Below, in pieces: positions 12,901 through 24,310 of a stretch of 64,000 nt of DNA. Made by a program: the position numbers and the translations under genes. This DNA comes from Wuchereria bancrofti (lineage: Eukaryota; Nematoda; Chromadorea; Rhabditida; Onchocercidae): positions 6,742,399 to 6,806,398 of the forward strand of contig SSBO01000001.1 in assembly GCA_005281725.1 (NCBI GenBank), read 5' to 3'. Position 1 is the first letter of the stretch, and each line of letters opens with the position of its first letter. The notes beneath the pieces are model-generated. The model did no database searches and was not told where the DNA came from. It was given only the letters and a program-made list of their open reading frames with translations.

Positions 12901-15433
12901 ACCTAAATCTTACGTGACTTATTTATATTTTAGTTCCAATCAATCAACAATCAATCAAGCAAACAGAAAACAAACTGGTTCACTGAAAAATTGTTTTTAG
13001 TAAGTGAACAAAAAAAGTTGTGACGAAAGATGAAACCATCATGTCCAGTCGAAAATTCGCTAAAAAAAATAAGAGACCTCAGAACCACTACTTCAAGTCA
13101 TTACTATTTCAAGTATTCAGGTATTTGATTAAAACGAAAGTTCAGTTCTTCCCACTTCGGAATGAATTTTTTTCAAAACCCAAAGTTTCAATTCTTTTAC
13201 CATACACTCGCAAATGGATATAACTTCCGTAAAGTATTTGTAAAAGTGAAATCAGTGCAGGTTATAAATATATTAGGAATATGATAGAACTTTCAGAATT
13301 GATAACTCCGGTCATTAGATAGACCACTGACCCTCATTTCCACCAATCCTAATCTTCTAACCTTTTAAGTAAAACTGAAAGTATTGCAAAATATATCCAA
13401 GAATTTGCATCATTATTTAATTTTGACAGTGTCTAAATTAAATACCATGGATGAAAAATGTAAGAATTAAATGAGTTTGGCATTAGATTGCAAACCTCGT
13501 TCCAACACTATTACCTACATTATTTGGCGACCTACTCCATATAAAATTTCAACACTCTGAACAATCGAAGACCAAAAATAAATTATATTCACTATAAAAA
13601 GTGACAAATTTAATTTTGAGTGAAAAGCGTAAACCTCTTTGATAAGAATTGCATAGTTACTGAACGGTGATAGTGGTTGAGACCCAATACGTCGTGTAGT
13701 TTGTAATGTATTGGTATTAAAAACTGCACGTTCTTTGCTAGTATGTACTGAAATAAGTTTGCGTTAACAAAATCATAAACTTATTAACTAAGTAAATCTC
13801 ATATTTATCATTCGATATAAGTGAAACTGAGTGAATATAAAGCTTTCATAACATCAAAATTTTTATACAGGAATTTTAAAAACTTCAATGTCAATTCCAA
13901 TTCAGACTTTCAGCAAAAATGATAGCGGAACTTACTCAAGGGAGACTGGTGCTTTTCAAATGTATCATATCTATCGATCCCGAGATGGAAAGGACTGGAG
14001 TGACACTGAAATAGAAAACACAACACAAAATACTTCCTTCACTGCTAAAAATTTCATATCTATTCTTCAGAGGTATAAAAATTGAAGTTACTGTGCTCTT
14101 TTAGGAATGGTTTTGCAATTAACTGACAAGAAAAGTAAGTAAAATGATAGTACTGATCAAAATCGACAATCAGTTTACATCGGCAAAAGCTAATGAGTTT
14201 TCATCTCTATTCTTATTATCTTGGTGAGAGTTCTTTGCCACACCATTTCAGTATTAGTCCAACAACTACCAACTACATGTTGGAAAAATCAAATGCATAG
14301 TAAATGTGCGAATCAAATCATACCGGCAGATTCCACATACTTGATCTTATTTCGACTGCACTTGATGGTCCATACCACTGATTATCAATATCTGTGACTG
14401 CGACATTTGTAGGTTTTGCATCAACAAATAGATGATTCGATGATACTGACGAACTTGAGCTTTTCAATTCTGGTAGATCTGTTACACATACGCTATGTCT
14501 TTCATTGCGAACGCGAAGGTTATGTCCTGAAAATGTATTCATAAAATCACATTTTTTTAATTGGTTATTTAAGTTTAAGATAGAAAAAATAAACACTATT
14601 TCGAAATATTTGATTGTAAAAATGGTCTTTATCATCTTTGATATTATTAACAGTAATAAAAGTAAAACGACTCACTCTTTGATTGTTTTTCTAATCTATT
14701 TGGAAATAGCACTATTGTCCCCAAGCTCTGACGACAAAACAATGGACTGCTTGTTGCATCTGAACGAGACCTTGATCGAAACGCTGTATTAAGTAATGAA
14801 TCTGATTGTAATGAACCCATATAAGTTCCAGGTGGTGTGTCATGCGTAGCTGGAGGATGTCCAAGATCTGTAATTTACTACAATAAAGTAGGAATATAAA
14901 TTATGTCCTTCAAATTTGTTGTGAGACTTGTACACTAAATCCATAGATTAAAATGCAAGAAATACCGCAATTAAAAAAAAAAAAAATGAACAGAAATGAA
15001 CTGAACAGCAAAAGGATGAAACTATAGGCTTGACGATAACCAAATCTAATAGAATCCTGCAAAAATGATGGGAAATCACACCTTCATCAAGCATTTCATT
15101 ATCACAAGCAGATGTATTGAGCGATTCACGATACGTACGTAAATTCAGACGTTCTCGAAAAGTATTCATTAGAGTATGCTCCGCCCTGGAAGAAACGTAG
15201 AATGCACAAAATGATATATGTACTAATAACAACCGTTTTAAAAAATACCTTTATTTCTGCGATTTCACTTTGCAGCGAAATCTAGCAGACAGTTAGTGCA
15301 TGTCAAAAAGTCACCGTCTGAAAGATGAAATCGGTACGTCAAACTCAACATCTCCGGACCCGCGTCGAGTATAGACATTATGATGACTGTTCTCATTATG
15401 ACCTTGACGTGTTGTTGGTGTATAGGATGCCAT
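6984..15433 (-). CDS. aakg: AMP-activated protein kinase gamma subunit, long N-terminal form
   Basis: Regulatory, nucleotide-binding subunit of AMPK. The conserved core is encoded by exons 9509-9409, 9013-8892, 8498-8367, 8236-8110, 7787-7617, 7383-7279 and 7193-6984, all in phase. It starts with [20 protein letters not shown] and carries four CBS motifs. The usual ligand pattern is kept: Asp in [11 protein letters not shown], Arg replacing Asp in [11 protein letters not shown], Asp in [11 protein letters not shown], Asp in [12 protein letters not shown]-terminal exons are well supported at 15433-15315 ([18 protein letters not shown]), 15185-15082, 14867-14733, 14526-14324, 14005-13936 and 13747-13635. 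They are less certain at 12766-12674, 11929-11885, 10025-9765 and 9724-9642; a phase gap between 12674 and 11929 shows that at least one exon is missing or misplaced. The N-terminal region is Ser/Thr-rich and of unknown function. The ATG follows a TTTCAG acceptor, so trans-splicing is likely. Which numbered nematode aakg paralog this is cannot be told. Confidence 0.88.
8688..8752. repeat. Two-copy tandem repeat in an AMPK gamma intron
   Basis: A unit of about 32-33 bases beginning AAAACAACGC and ending TTTATAAAAGAT occurs twice in a row (8688-8719, 8721-8752) with two mismatches. It is intronic and has no evident function. Confidence 0.75.
10338..10399. repeat. Hairpin plus direct repeat in AMPK gamma intron
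   Basis: Perfect 17-base inverted arms at 10359-10375 (ACATATTCTATCCTTAC) and 10383-10399 flank a 7-base loop. TTACTGAATGTGTAAG also occurs as a direct repeat at 10338-10353 and 10372-10387, overlapping the hairpin. It could be a footprint of template switching or of a small mobile element. Confidence 0.8.
11885..11929 (-). other. Candidate small exon of AMPK gamma
   Basis: A 45-base segment preceded by TTTCAG and followed by a GTCATA donor encodes [14 protein letters not shown]. Its outgoing phase matches the exon starting at 10025. Support comes only from splice signals, phase and codon appearance. Confidence 0.35.
12674..12766 (-). other. Candidate exon of AMPK gamma; strand uncertain
   Basis: An AG acceptor at 12768-12767 opens a 31-codon frame ([16 protein letters not shown]..., ending SSLKQ) with a GTTGGT donor. 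Incoming phase 0 agrees with the exon ending at 13635. The plus strand of 12575-12736 also has a coding-like open frame ([16 protein letters not shown]) ending at a GTAGGA donor, so the island may belong to a different gene. Confidence 0.3.
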
Positions 15434-17353
15434 TGCTTAATTCCTGAAATATCCTCCATTCAACCTACAAATATATATGTGGAGAGAGATCACGTTTAAG
15501 GACTAGATTAATCCTATTACATATACAAGATGAATTATTTAAAACTTAGTTGACGACTTAACAAGCAATGTTCACTCGTAAAATATCTATCCTAACCTTC
15601 GGCGAAAGATAAATAAATCTCATTACATTTCTTACTAGTTTAATATGGTTATGAACTCATTAACACAAATTATCAAATTGCAGTTTCACAGCAAAAAGAA
15701 AACAATAATGAGCTAAAATTTTAATCGATTAGTCGAATAACTATAAACTGAAGAAAAATTTAAGAATGAAACCTGATTTTTACAAAATCTTTCCTTAGAG
15801 AAAATTTCAGTCTTCTCATATTTCTCATATGAAATGAAATCATGTCATTTTGAAATTTTTTAAAATGGTAGTTTTCAGTTCAATTATATCCGATAAATTA
15901 TATCTAATAGAAAAGTCTACTGCATACTTTTTCAAATCTAACTGCAAGCATCACATACATCAATCACTGGAACAAGGACATCAATTCTAGTTAGTAAAAT
16001 ACATTACTTCTCATTTAATTGTATGCATTAATACTTCGTTAAATCCACTTAGGACTGCTGTCCTACAAATAAGTTTCGTTAGAACAAAAGTTTAAAGTCT
16101 CTTCTAAGTTTAAAATTTTCTTTGAACGTTCTGCCAGGAAATATAAGCTAATAGCGTCTTATCTTTCTCCTATATTTAGATTGAATTGAAATGCTTATAT
16201 CACTTCAAGGACGTATGAATATCACTTCAACGAAGATTCAATCAGTTTCAAAACTGCCAATTTTTGGAAGGGTAGGCATGACTGTACAAAGGAGAAACCA
16301 CTGCCTACATAAGAATACGCTGAAAATAATTTTTAAGCAAGTAATACCCTAGCTCTCTATGACATTTCTTCAGAGGAACGTGTTGCGATATGAAAACTGC
16401 AACAAATAAGATACGTACTTAAAGAAAGGACACTAATGAATATTGGTGGAGAGAAATGCAGATGGACAGCGCAATAATAAAAATGAATAGTTTGACAGCT
16501 GAGTGGGCCAATAATGAAAACGAGTGGTTTAATAGCTACGTGGGCAGTCTTTCCAGAATACGAATCCGTGGCTGAACTCTACGTACACTGGCAATTCTTA
16601 CTGAATTTCTGTTTCCTGTTCCGGTAATCCATCAAATTAACAATTCTCGTGCCGTATTCGCACTCTTTCCTCTTCCCAAAATTATTCTATCGCACGCGGT
16701 TTTAATTTGTCTCAAATCAGGCAGTATATTTCGCATTGCAGGACAAGTCATCTTATACTACATGTGTCAAAATACAGCGAAAAAGTTAATTAAACATTCA
16801 TTATATCAGTTTGTTGTGATCGAATGGAAGAGAAGCTGAAGAAATAAACTGTCTCTATATTTTGGCTATTATGCAACGATTATGCTTTTACCTATTTCAA
16901 TCATTATTTTTCACCAAAAATGATACCTGAATATGGAAATTAATTGTTTGCCAGTATTAACCGGTTACGTGAATCTTCTTGGATGAAACAGTGGGACACA
17001 CATTAGTAAAGAATATGAACTGCACTTGCATAACCCCATCCAACCTAACTAACCTCACGTGACCTCGTGCAACAACTACGTGCAAACCAAGAAACAACAC
17101 GCATTTCCCGCCACAAACACTCTCTATTTGCTGGACTCATGCCAACATCCACTGTTGCAGCGCTATCTTGTTTTCTTCTATTCGTTTACTTCTTGGAAGT
17201 ATCTGTGAAGAATTATTCATAGTATAAGAAATAGGTACAATTTACGTTTGCCTAAACATATGAACGTAACATTTTTCATTTAGCTTCAAACGCAGAGTTT
17301 ATTACTGCAGTAAGCTTAACTACGCAATTAATCGAATAAAGAAAAGATGTGAT
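15434..17353. other. Divergent spacer between AMPK gamma and the 93-residue gene
   Basis: AT-rich sequence between two divergently transcribed genes, so it should hold both promoters. I see no coding exon, RNA gene or clear repeat in it. Confidence 0.5.
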
Positions 17354-17734
17354 ATGAATTCAAATTATACATATGAGGAGAATACACAGCTCTTTGAGAA
17401 TTTCTTGCTTTTTTGCAAGTTGCTTAACTTATGCAGTAACAATGTCGAGAACAATGTGAAATACATTCCTAAAGGTAAGCAAATTAACCTACTTTTAAGG
17501 AATATGTGCATTTACTATTCCGAACACACCATTATATATTTAAAAATGAAACTATCGTGATACGCTCGAAAAGAGGTTGGAAAAGCTCTCATTGAGGAGC
17601 GGATAGGAATACAGCAGTGCATGCCGTTGAATAATATGATTGATTACGTTTATGCCATTCCATTTATGCTATATGCAAACAGCGTAAAATGGGAGAAGGA
17701 ACGGAATTGTTCGATGAAAACGTTTCATTTGTGA
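17354..17734 (+). CDS. Conserved-looking hypothetical protein, 93 residues
   Basis: Two exons, 17354-17474 (ending at GTAAGC) and 17574-17734, join in phase to give 93 residues and a TGA stop. The protein begins MNSNYTYEENTQLFENFLL. The second exon carries EVGKALIEERIGIQQCMPL followed by NNMIDYVYAIPFMLY and a basic, Lys/Arg-containing C-terminus. It is soluble-looking with a hydrophobic helix-like middle; there is no signal peptide or metal-binding pattern. The 99-base intron, clean junction and good codon structure support a real gene. AATAAA at 17756-17761 lies 22 bases past the stop. I do not recognise the family. It could be a small subunit of a larger complex, but nothing in the sequence says which. 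Confidence 0.65.
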
Positions 17735-17755
17735 AATAGCGTATGTTTCTTTATC

Positions 17756-17761
17756 AATAAA
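17756..17761 (+). terminator. Poly(A) signal of the 93-residue gene
   Basis: AATAAA hexamer 22 bases after the TGA stop at 17732-17734. Confidence 0.55.
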
Positions 17762-19315
17762 TTGTTGATTTGTTTATAACTTCTTTTTTTTTGTAAAACA
17801 GCAAGTTTATTCTCATTTAAAAGGACAAAACAAAGATGAAATATTGCTGATGTCAATAAGAAGTACTTTAAATTATATTCGAGACTTTCAGATCATATCA
17901 GTCTGCACTGAAAATCAAACTCCTGATTAAGAATGAATAACTCCAAAACGTCGCACTGCAGTTTCCAAAATTATTTTTTATACAAAGGTAGAAAGGGTAC
18001 GTAACGAAGTTTCGCGATTGAAAAAGAGTAGGATCATTTAGCAATCAGTTCACTTGAATGAAAATAACTAAGATGAATTAAATCAATTAGAATCTGCTAA
18101 AATTTTAATTGAAAAAAATTTTAATTAATCGAAATTCAGTTCAATTTTACAGTTCATCTGTTGATGCTGTTCTTTTTCCACTCTGCTTCGTTTGCTGATT
18201 ATTGCTAGTATCAGATTATGAGCATAACGTAGAGTTATTGACGATACGTTTTAGTGTGGTGGACACTTTATTATTATCCGTATTTCATTATTTGTTCTTG
18301 TATGTATCTTTTTCCATGCATTTGTTTAATCGCCTATATTTTATTTAACTTTTGCCCTATTTTACGGCAAAAGTTGCTAAAGTTCGAAATATTTGTTCCT
18401 CATGTCTCATGTTTGTCATTTTTGCTGAAAATGGTCGATTAATTGATCAAAATACCTATTTTTCATTTGAGAATCATTTTTTGCAAATTACACTGATTAA
18501 AATTATGCGAAGGCAGTCGATCCAAAGATTCCTTTCTCCTATTCCAGGTCATAATAATCACTATATTCTTCACTATGCGAGACTGTTAAATAAAATATGT
18601 TAGTTTGAAAAACTATAGACGGATAAAATTCCTTAATTCGTTTGTTTTTAGCACATAATATTGAGAAAATAAAGGCTGGAATGAACTGTGGTGAAAAGTT
18701 TGCCGAAATTACTGTTTGTTTGTTAGTCCTTGACTTGTCAATTTCATCAGAGCTACTAAACAATGCTTCTCATGATGGGAGCTTACCGGTTTTCTTTTTT
18801 TTTTTTGAATTTTATTTAATCTGACATCTAATTTGCCACCAAGCAATTCTCTTCCTATATGTTCCTACCAATATTTCTCAAAAATTTATATGCTTTTAAA
18901 TAATTCATAATTTTAGGGGAGTGCTAAATATCCATTTCTACCAGAAAGTTTTCCTGGAAACGATTAGTTTTCCTGGAAATATCCATAGCAGTTGTTTCAT
19001 CTATTGATTATTTCCATTTCATAGTTTCATCTCGTCATAATTAACAGTTTGTTAATTTTGCAAGCTATAAGGCTATCGTATAGAGTTGAGAAAGATTACT
19101 CTTAAAAAGTTGATACTGTATGATTTCTACTGTCCTGTACTACCAGTAAACATTGTTAGCACGGTGTTTTTAATTCCCTGAGCAGCTAATATTCTAGATA
19201 TTTCAAAAAAATTTACGTATTATTTTCGAAATGATTAATAGAATTTTGAAAAGATCATTCTGATAGTTGAATCATTTAACAAATGATATGCATTATCGAG
19301 AAATTTTATCAAAAA
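17762..19315. other. Spacer with no supported gene
   Basis: AT-rich sequence. Several hydrophobic open frames (for example 18254-18442) follow from T-richness alone and lack splice or codon support. The right end should include the 3' untranslated region of the RING-like gene. Confidence 0.45.
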
Positions 19316-20512
19316 TCACTCGTTATTCATCTCTTCATCTGATTGTGATTCTGAGAGTTTTGAGGTATGTGATTTAGCTACTGGTGCTACAGAGGAAGCA
19401 TTAGAATCCTGTAAATTAAAAGTATTTTTGTTTCATTGGAACAGGAAGATGTTGTACAAATCATATTGGTATTCTCTCTTCTGATTTAATTAGACCGTAA
19501 TCGCAATTTTTTCTTATTCAATTAATAAAGGAATTTTTTTTTTCGCTATAGTTTTTGTGACTTTCTTCCTGGTCCCTATGTTTTACGTGAAATTTCAATT
19601 AATGAATATTCTATACAGAAAATGACTCAGCAGAATTGTTTCCTTTTTCATCGTTATTCGTATCCGAAAATGTTACAGTAGATTGATGCAAGCGTAATGC
19701 GGAGGAACTCAAATATTTACACTCTCGCATTGGACACAAAAATTTACCGTCACATTCTAAATACAACGTAATTGACTTCAAATAAACTCATAGGGTGAAT
19801 AAAGCCGGGTATAGTTCTTAGCTCAGAAAGATTTTGAAAATAAGCAATAAGTACTAATCGAAATTTGCAAAGTTTGGGTCAGATCTAACAGAAATTTGAT
19901 AATTTAAGAACACATAAACAGAAGTGTGATGGTAGGAAAGCAGTTTGTTGACAATAAATTCGAAAATGTAACTCACCTACAAGTGAACATTCATTAAGGC
20001 ACATCCCACACAAGACATGTAGACAAGGAAATTTAGTTAATTGATCAACTAAGTAAATGTCACCACATATTCCGTCGCACTGTTGCATTGTCGGCTGCAG
20101 AAATAATTGTGGGAGGTGGTGATGATAAACTCAATCAAATTAGCTTGACTAATCTTTACTATGTGTTATGTTGCACCTTACAACACGACATACTGTAACG
20201 TTTCGTTCTTCATTGTACATTAGCGTCCCTATTAGTTATATGAATAAACGACAATACAAAGCAAACTGCATATTTCGAATTACTTCACATAAGTTTTCAC
20301 ATATTTCACATAAGTAAATAATCTCATAGGGGAAGAATGTTGAAGCACCGACATTGTGATACAATGAAAGCGAAGAATTTGCAAAAATTAACCATCGTTG
20401 GAAGGTCATAATCACTATTGGAGGCCTTTGCATCAGTAATGTTCATGAAGACATGGGCATCAGTAGCGGAATGGCAATCGTTTGCGCAAGGTGTGCTTCT
20501 GTTTTCCGACAT
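19316..20512 (-). CDS. Small RING-like zinc-binding protein, 156 residues
   Basis: Four minus-strand exons in phase: 20512-20393, 20094-19977, 19756-19617, 19408-19316. The start is the ATG at 20512 (MSENRSTPCANDCHSATDAH). Eight putative zinc ligands follow the C3HC4 order of RING fingers: C46, C50, C64, H66, C69, C72, C87, C92, within QQCDGIC, FPCLHVLCGMC and FLCPMREC. The first and last pairs are C-x3-C and C-x4-C, slightly wider than the classical C-x2-C, so the fold is RING-like rather than certain. The C-terminal third is acidic and Ser-rich (SESQSDEEMNNE) and probably disordered. RING proteins often act as ubiquitin ligases; that role here is inference. No specific ortholog is recognised. 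Its start faces the 135-residue orphan gene across a 2.5 kb spacer. Confidence 0.72.
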
Positions 20513-23001
20513 CTTTCAATATAAAGTTTTTTGAATAAGAATTCAATATATAGAAGATATTTTGAGTTTTATCAAATATAAGCATAAATGACATCAAGAT
20601 TTTATTAGAACTCATTTTAAATTATGTAAATTATTTTAACACTTCATTGGAATAAAAGGCGACATCTCTTACAACATGGGAAATAGTAACAAACAACTGC
20701 TCAAAATGGGAAACGCTGAGAAAATGAGAATGACTAAGAATTTTTTTTTAAGAAGATAGATACTATTTCTAGTAGCTGCATATTCAAATTTACCAGAAAA
20801 GCAAAAAAAAAAAAAGGAAAAAAGCTGTTTCTTTCTCTTAAAAAAATTCTGATCGTAATAAGAAAAGTATTTATTTAGTAGTTTGAATCCAAAACGAATA
20901 TGGATGAACGATATTTTACCAGAAGACTAACTCTCATCTTCATCCGAGAAATCGCTCTATCTTCTGACTGGTTCATTTAAGAGGATTTAATTGTTATATT
21001 AGTTTGTTTACGAAAAATCAAGAGGAAACACAAAGCGAAAACAATGTCGTACATGTGAATAAATTTGTAAAAAAGAGCTTTCAGGCTTTTAAACAAAACA
21101 AACAAAAATATTTTCATCCAAATCCATATACTACTTTTACCTTTGTACCCATACTTATTATAATAAAATACATTAATACTAAACCAATCATAATATTTTG
21201 TTCTGTAAAATTAACAAAAACCTGTTAATTTGCTAATTCATTGTTGGATTAGCTGTTATTCCAGTCTTTCCTGTTGTCCAAGCAAAACTTTATCACTGCG
21301 TGTCAAGTTCCTCCTATCTGGTTTTTTCCCTTTCTTTGCTATTTTCTCATTTTGCTTCTCAGTATAACGGATATTGAAGGTAATTATAAAAAGCTTGAAG
21401 GTATTCTTTCATTACGTTTTTTATTAATACGGAGGGTAACTTCAAGAAGGGTAAAAATGAATTATCGTAGAAAGTAATTAGCAGAACTACTCAACAAGCG
21501 CTTTCTAAATGCATTTCATTCCTCTTTTCTATCAAACAATTGCATATCTTACTGTTTTAACTTCTTCACTGAATGCTCCATTTTCATGAGCGAATTTCTC
21601 TCTCACAAACTTTTCTTGGCTTCACACTTTTACTTTTTGGTTGAATTAACAGGAATACACCGAGACACTTCATAATACCTGCTTTCAGGACATAACACAT
21701 TTGTCTCCCACTGCTTTCGAAACACCTCAAATTTCTTTGTACAGGTGACGCCAGCAACGATTACCCTCTCCACAACTCCTCGATCTCGACTAATCCGATT
21801 TATCAATTTACCAAAACTAGAATACTTCAACTATTGGCTATCTTGTCACCTTTTCGGTCTCAACTGCTAAATCGACACGTCTCCACAGCATCCTTAGCCA
21901 ATGACAAAATTGTACCTCAACTAAATCATTCTTAGTTTGAAAATCGTCGCCATCACTCAAAACAGTCATTTAGTTTTTTTTTATTTTCATAGTCATCCCA
22001 GGTCGTTCTCTTTTCTTTCATAATTAACATATTTGTAACCATTCAAGTAATAATGACTTTCCACTTTCAAACGCTGAAGCTACTTTCTTTCAGATTTTCA
22101 GTTTGTTGATAACTTGTCCATTAAAATCTCATTAGTATCATTAGAAAACAAGTTAATAGTTGTTGTGGATTTATATCGTTTTTTATACTTTCATTGTTAA
22201 TTGATGTGAATTGATAGATTCAAGCAAGTCGATAAAATAACTAATTCTTCTTCCAAAATTTAGCGATTCGCTCATGACGGATTAACCACAATTAAATTCT
22301 TTAATGAGAAAGCGAATTTTGATTTATTACTAGATGTTTACAGTAATGGAAGTTTCATCACTGTAAACCCTGTGCACCACGACTAGTTCTATTCGGCATT
22401 ACAGTAACAGGAATACCGTTGTATGTAGAGGCATATTCATTTTAAAAAATAGTGTTTCTATATAATTTCAAGTCAATCCTTAAAAATGAGATTCGTTTGG
22501 AATGGTTGAGATATTTATGCTTCCAGCCACTTTAAGGGAAAGTTTTTTTGAAAAACAAAAAAGCTTTTTTGCTTGTTTTTGAAATTGTCTAAAAAGCATT
22601 TAAAATAGAAAAATAATATTAAATCTTAAGTTGAACTATAGCGAGAAAGATGACACCTTGTTATCATTAACATGTATAAGGAATAAGGATCTTAATTAGC
22701 AGCTAATTAAACTAAGACACGTACGAATGGATAAAAGATTTTTGTCGCTTTGCTTCTATATTATTACAAATTTTTTCTGCCATATCTATTTATACATTTC
22801 ATTCTCCATTGCCTTCGACAGTAATAGAAGTGAATCTTTTCAGTTTTTTTAAAGATCTTTTTCCAATTTTTATTTTTCATCTTATAGCTAAACTTGCATA
22901 ATCCATTTGAATAAGCTATGATGCAAATGTATTTCATTTATAATGCACCATGACATTTCACTGATCAATCATTTTATATTGCATCATTTATTTTGAGCGG
23001 T
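20513..23001. other. Spacer with one exon-like island
   Basis: Mostly AT-rich. A more GC-rich stretch at about 21600-21900 is open on both strands. The minus frame reads SRDRGVVERVIVAGVTCTKK and ends at a GTATTA donor near 21685, with an AG acceptor upstream, but no neighbouring exon could be attached. The rest shows nothing convincing. Confidence 0.35.
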
Positions 23002-23662
23002 ATGTTGCCAAAGTTGGTAGAAGCATTTTCGGATACTTATGATGAGGATATGATGCTATATCCGGTTCAGGAAAAGCTTTTTGGATTGGATTCCATGAGC
23101 AGTGGATGCAAAGTCGTTACGCAAATCCGAAAACTAACCAGTTTCCTTGAGCGTGGTGTAATTAAAGGAACTATTTGCTTTTTAACCACGTATTACCCAC
23201 TTTTCTGAAATAATTTTTAAGTTTAATTATTTGGACCTAATAACATTTCCCTGTAATCCTTATGATTTTATTTAGAAGCTAGAGGACCAATAAGGATTGG
23301 AATCTTTCTGCCTACATTGTAGTGAAATATTCCAGATCGGTACTTAAATTCGTTTTTAATAAATCTCCAATCTTTCACAAAATTAATCAATAATTGTTCC
23401 AAATAGAGAACATAGAAGTGAATATATATTTAGTACTGGAACGGCACTTGGAGCAATTGAGCAAATCAGTAAAAAAATAGAACATTCCATTAACGAAACG
23501 ATAAACGAGCTGTCAAGAACGGAACGAGCAGCGCGGGAAGAGGAATCATTTCCTCTCTCTTACCTTGGTTACTTTTTCAGCAAATTTACATCTAAACTGC
23601 TTTCAGCTTCATTTTCTGCCGAATTATTTAACCATCACAATGAATCCATTATCAAAACATAA
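23002..23662 (+). CDS. Hypothetical protein, about 135 residues
   Basis: Two exons, 23002-23155 and 23409-23662, join in phase (408 bases with the stop). The first encodes MLPKLVEAFSDTYDEDMMLY and a C-terminal SSGCKVVTQIRKLTSFLER. The second is strongly coding-like: STGTALGAIEQISKKIEHSI, then a charged helix (NETINELSRTERAAREEES) and an aromatic/serine-rich tail ending SIIKT. The acceptor (AAATAGAG) is weak and was chosen because it keeps phase. An upstream exon cannot be excluded because the frame stays open before the ATG. The central helix may form a coiled coil. I do not recognise the family, and there is no signal peptide or membrane segment. Confidence 0.55.
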
Positions 23663-24237
23663 ATATTTTAATGTGACATTTTAATATTACAGTATTTCAG
23701 TAAGATAATTCCCACCTCCCGTATCCTTAATACCGCCAACTTTTTGTTTCTGGTAACGAACCTTCTTTCCTGAAACAGCTCCTATCAGAATCTTTTATGA
23801 ACTTACCGGATCACATAGTATTTTTGCTTTCACACGGACTGATTTCTGCATTTTCAAACTTTCCACGAAATGACAACAAGATTATCTCAAATTTTATTGG
23901 AATGAGGAAAAATAACTAAAATTATTATCAGATCCAAAAAATTTGGTATTTTTAACATTTATTTGATGTTAAAATACCTTAAAATTACATAGAATGGAAG
24001 AAAAACTTGAGGGACTTTTCATGACACTGGCCATTTTCCTTCAAAGCTCATTATTGATCTAAGAGGTCACACTTATGCAACATCCACTTTATACCATTAC
24101 CGCCATTGCTACTATGTCCATCTCTGTGATCACTCTCCTACAACTCCTATGGAAATAGTTTTTCATTCAAAACTCGGTCGATTTACATTTTCGAATGATT
24201 GAAAATCAATTTTTATTGGTAATTAAATTGAGAACAC
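23663..24237. other. Spacer with an imperfect hairpin
   Basis: No gene seen. An inverted repeat at 23945-23958 and 23966-23978 (GGTATTTTTAACAT against ATGTTAAAATACC) has one extra base in one arm. Confidence 0.5.
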
Positions 24238-24310
24238 GGCCTTGTGGCCTAATGGATAAGGCGTCGGACTTCGGATCCGAAGATTGCAGGTTCGAGTCCT
24301 GCCAGGGTCG
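24238..24310 (+). tRNA. tRNA-Arg (anticodon TCG)
   Basis: 73 bases fold as a standard cloverleaf. The acceptor stem is GGCCTTG with CAGGGTC and discriminator G. The anticodon stem is TCGGA/TCCGA with loop CTTCGGA, so the anticodon is TCG (reads CGA, Arg). The T arm is GCAGG TTCGAGT CCTGC. There is no intron. Confidence 0.96.

Noticed and set aside
14505..14792. 95-codon plus-strand frame
   Set aside because: It overlaps two minus-strand AMPK gamma exons with good splice sites and includes an AT-rich intron.
18254..18442. Hydrophobic plus-strand frame resembling a membrane protein
   Set aside because: Composition follows from T-rich DNA; no start context, splice sites or codon bias.
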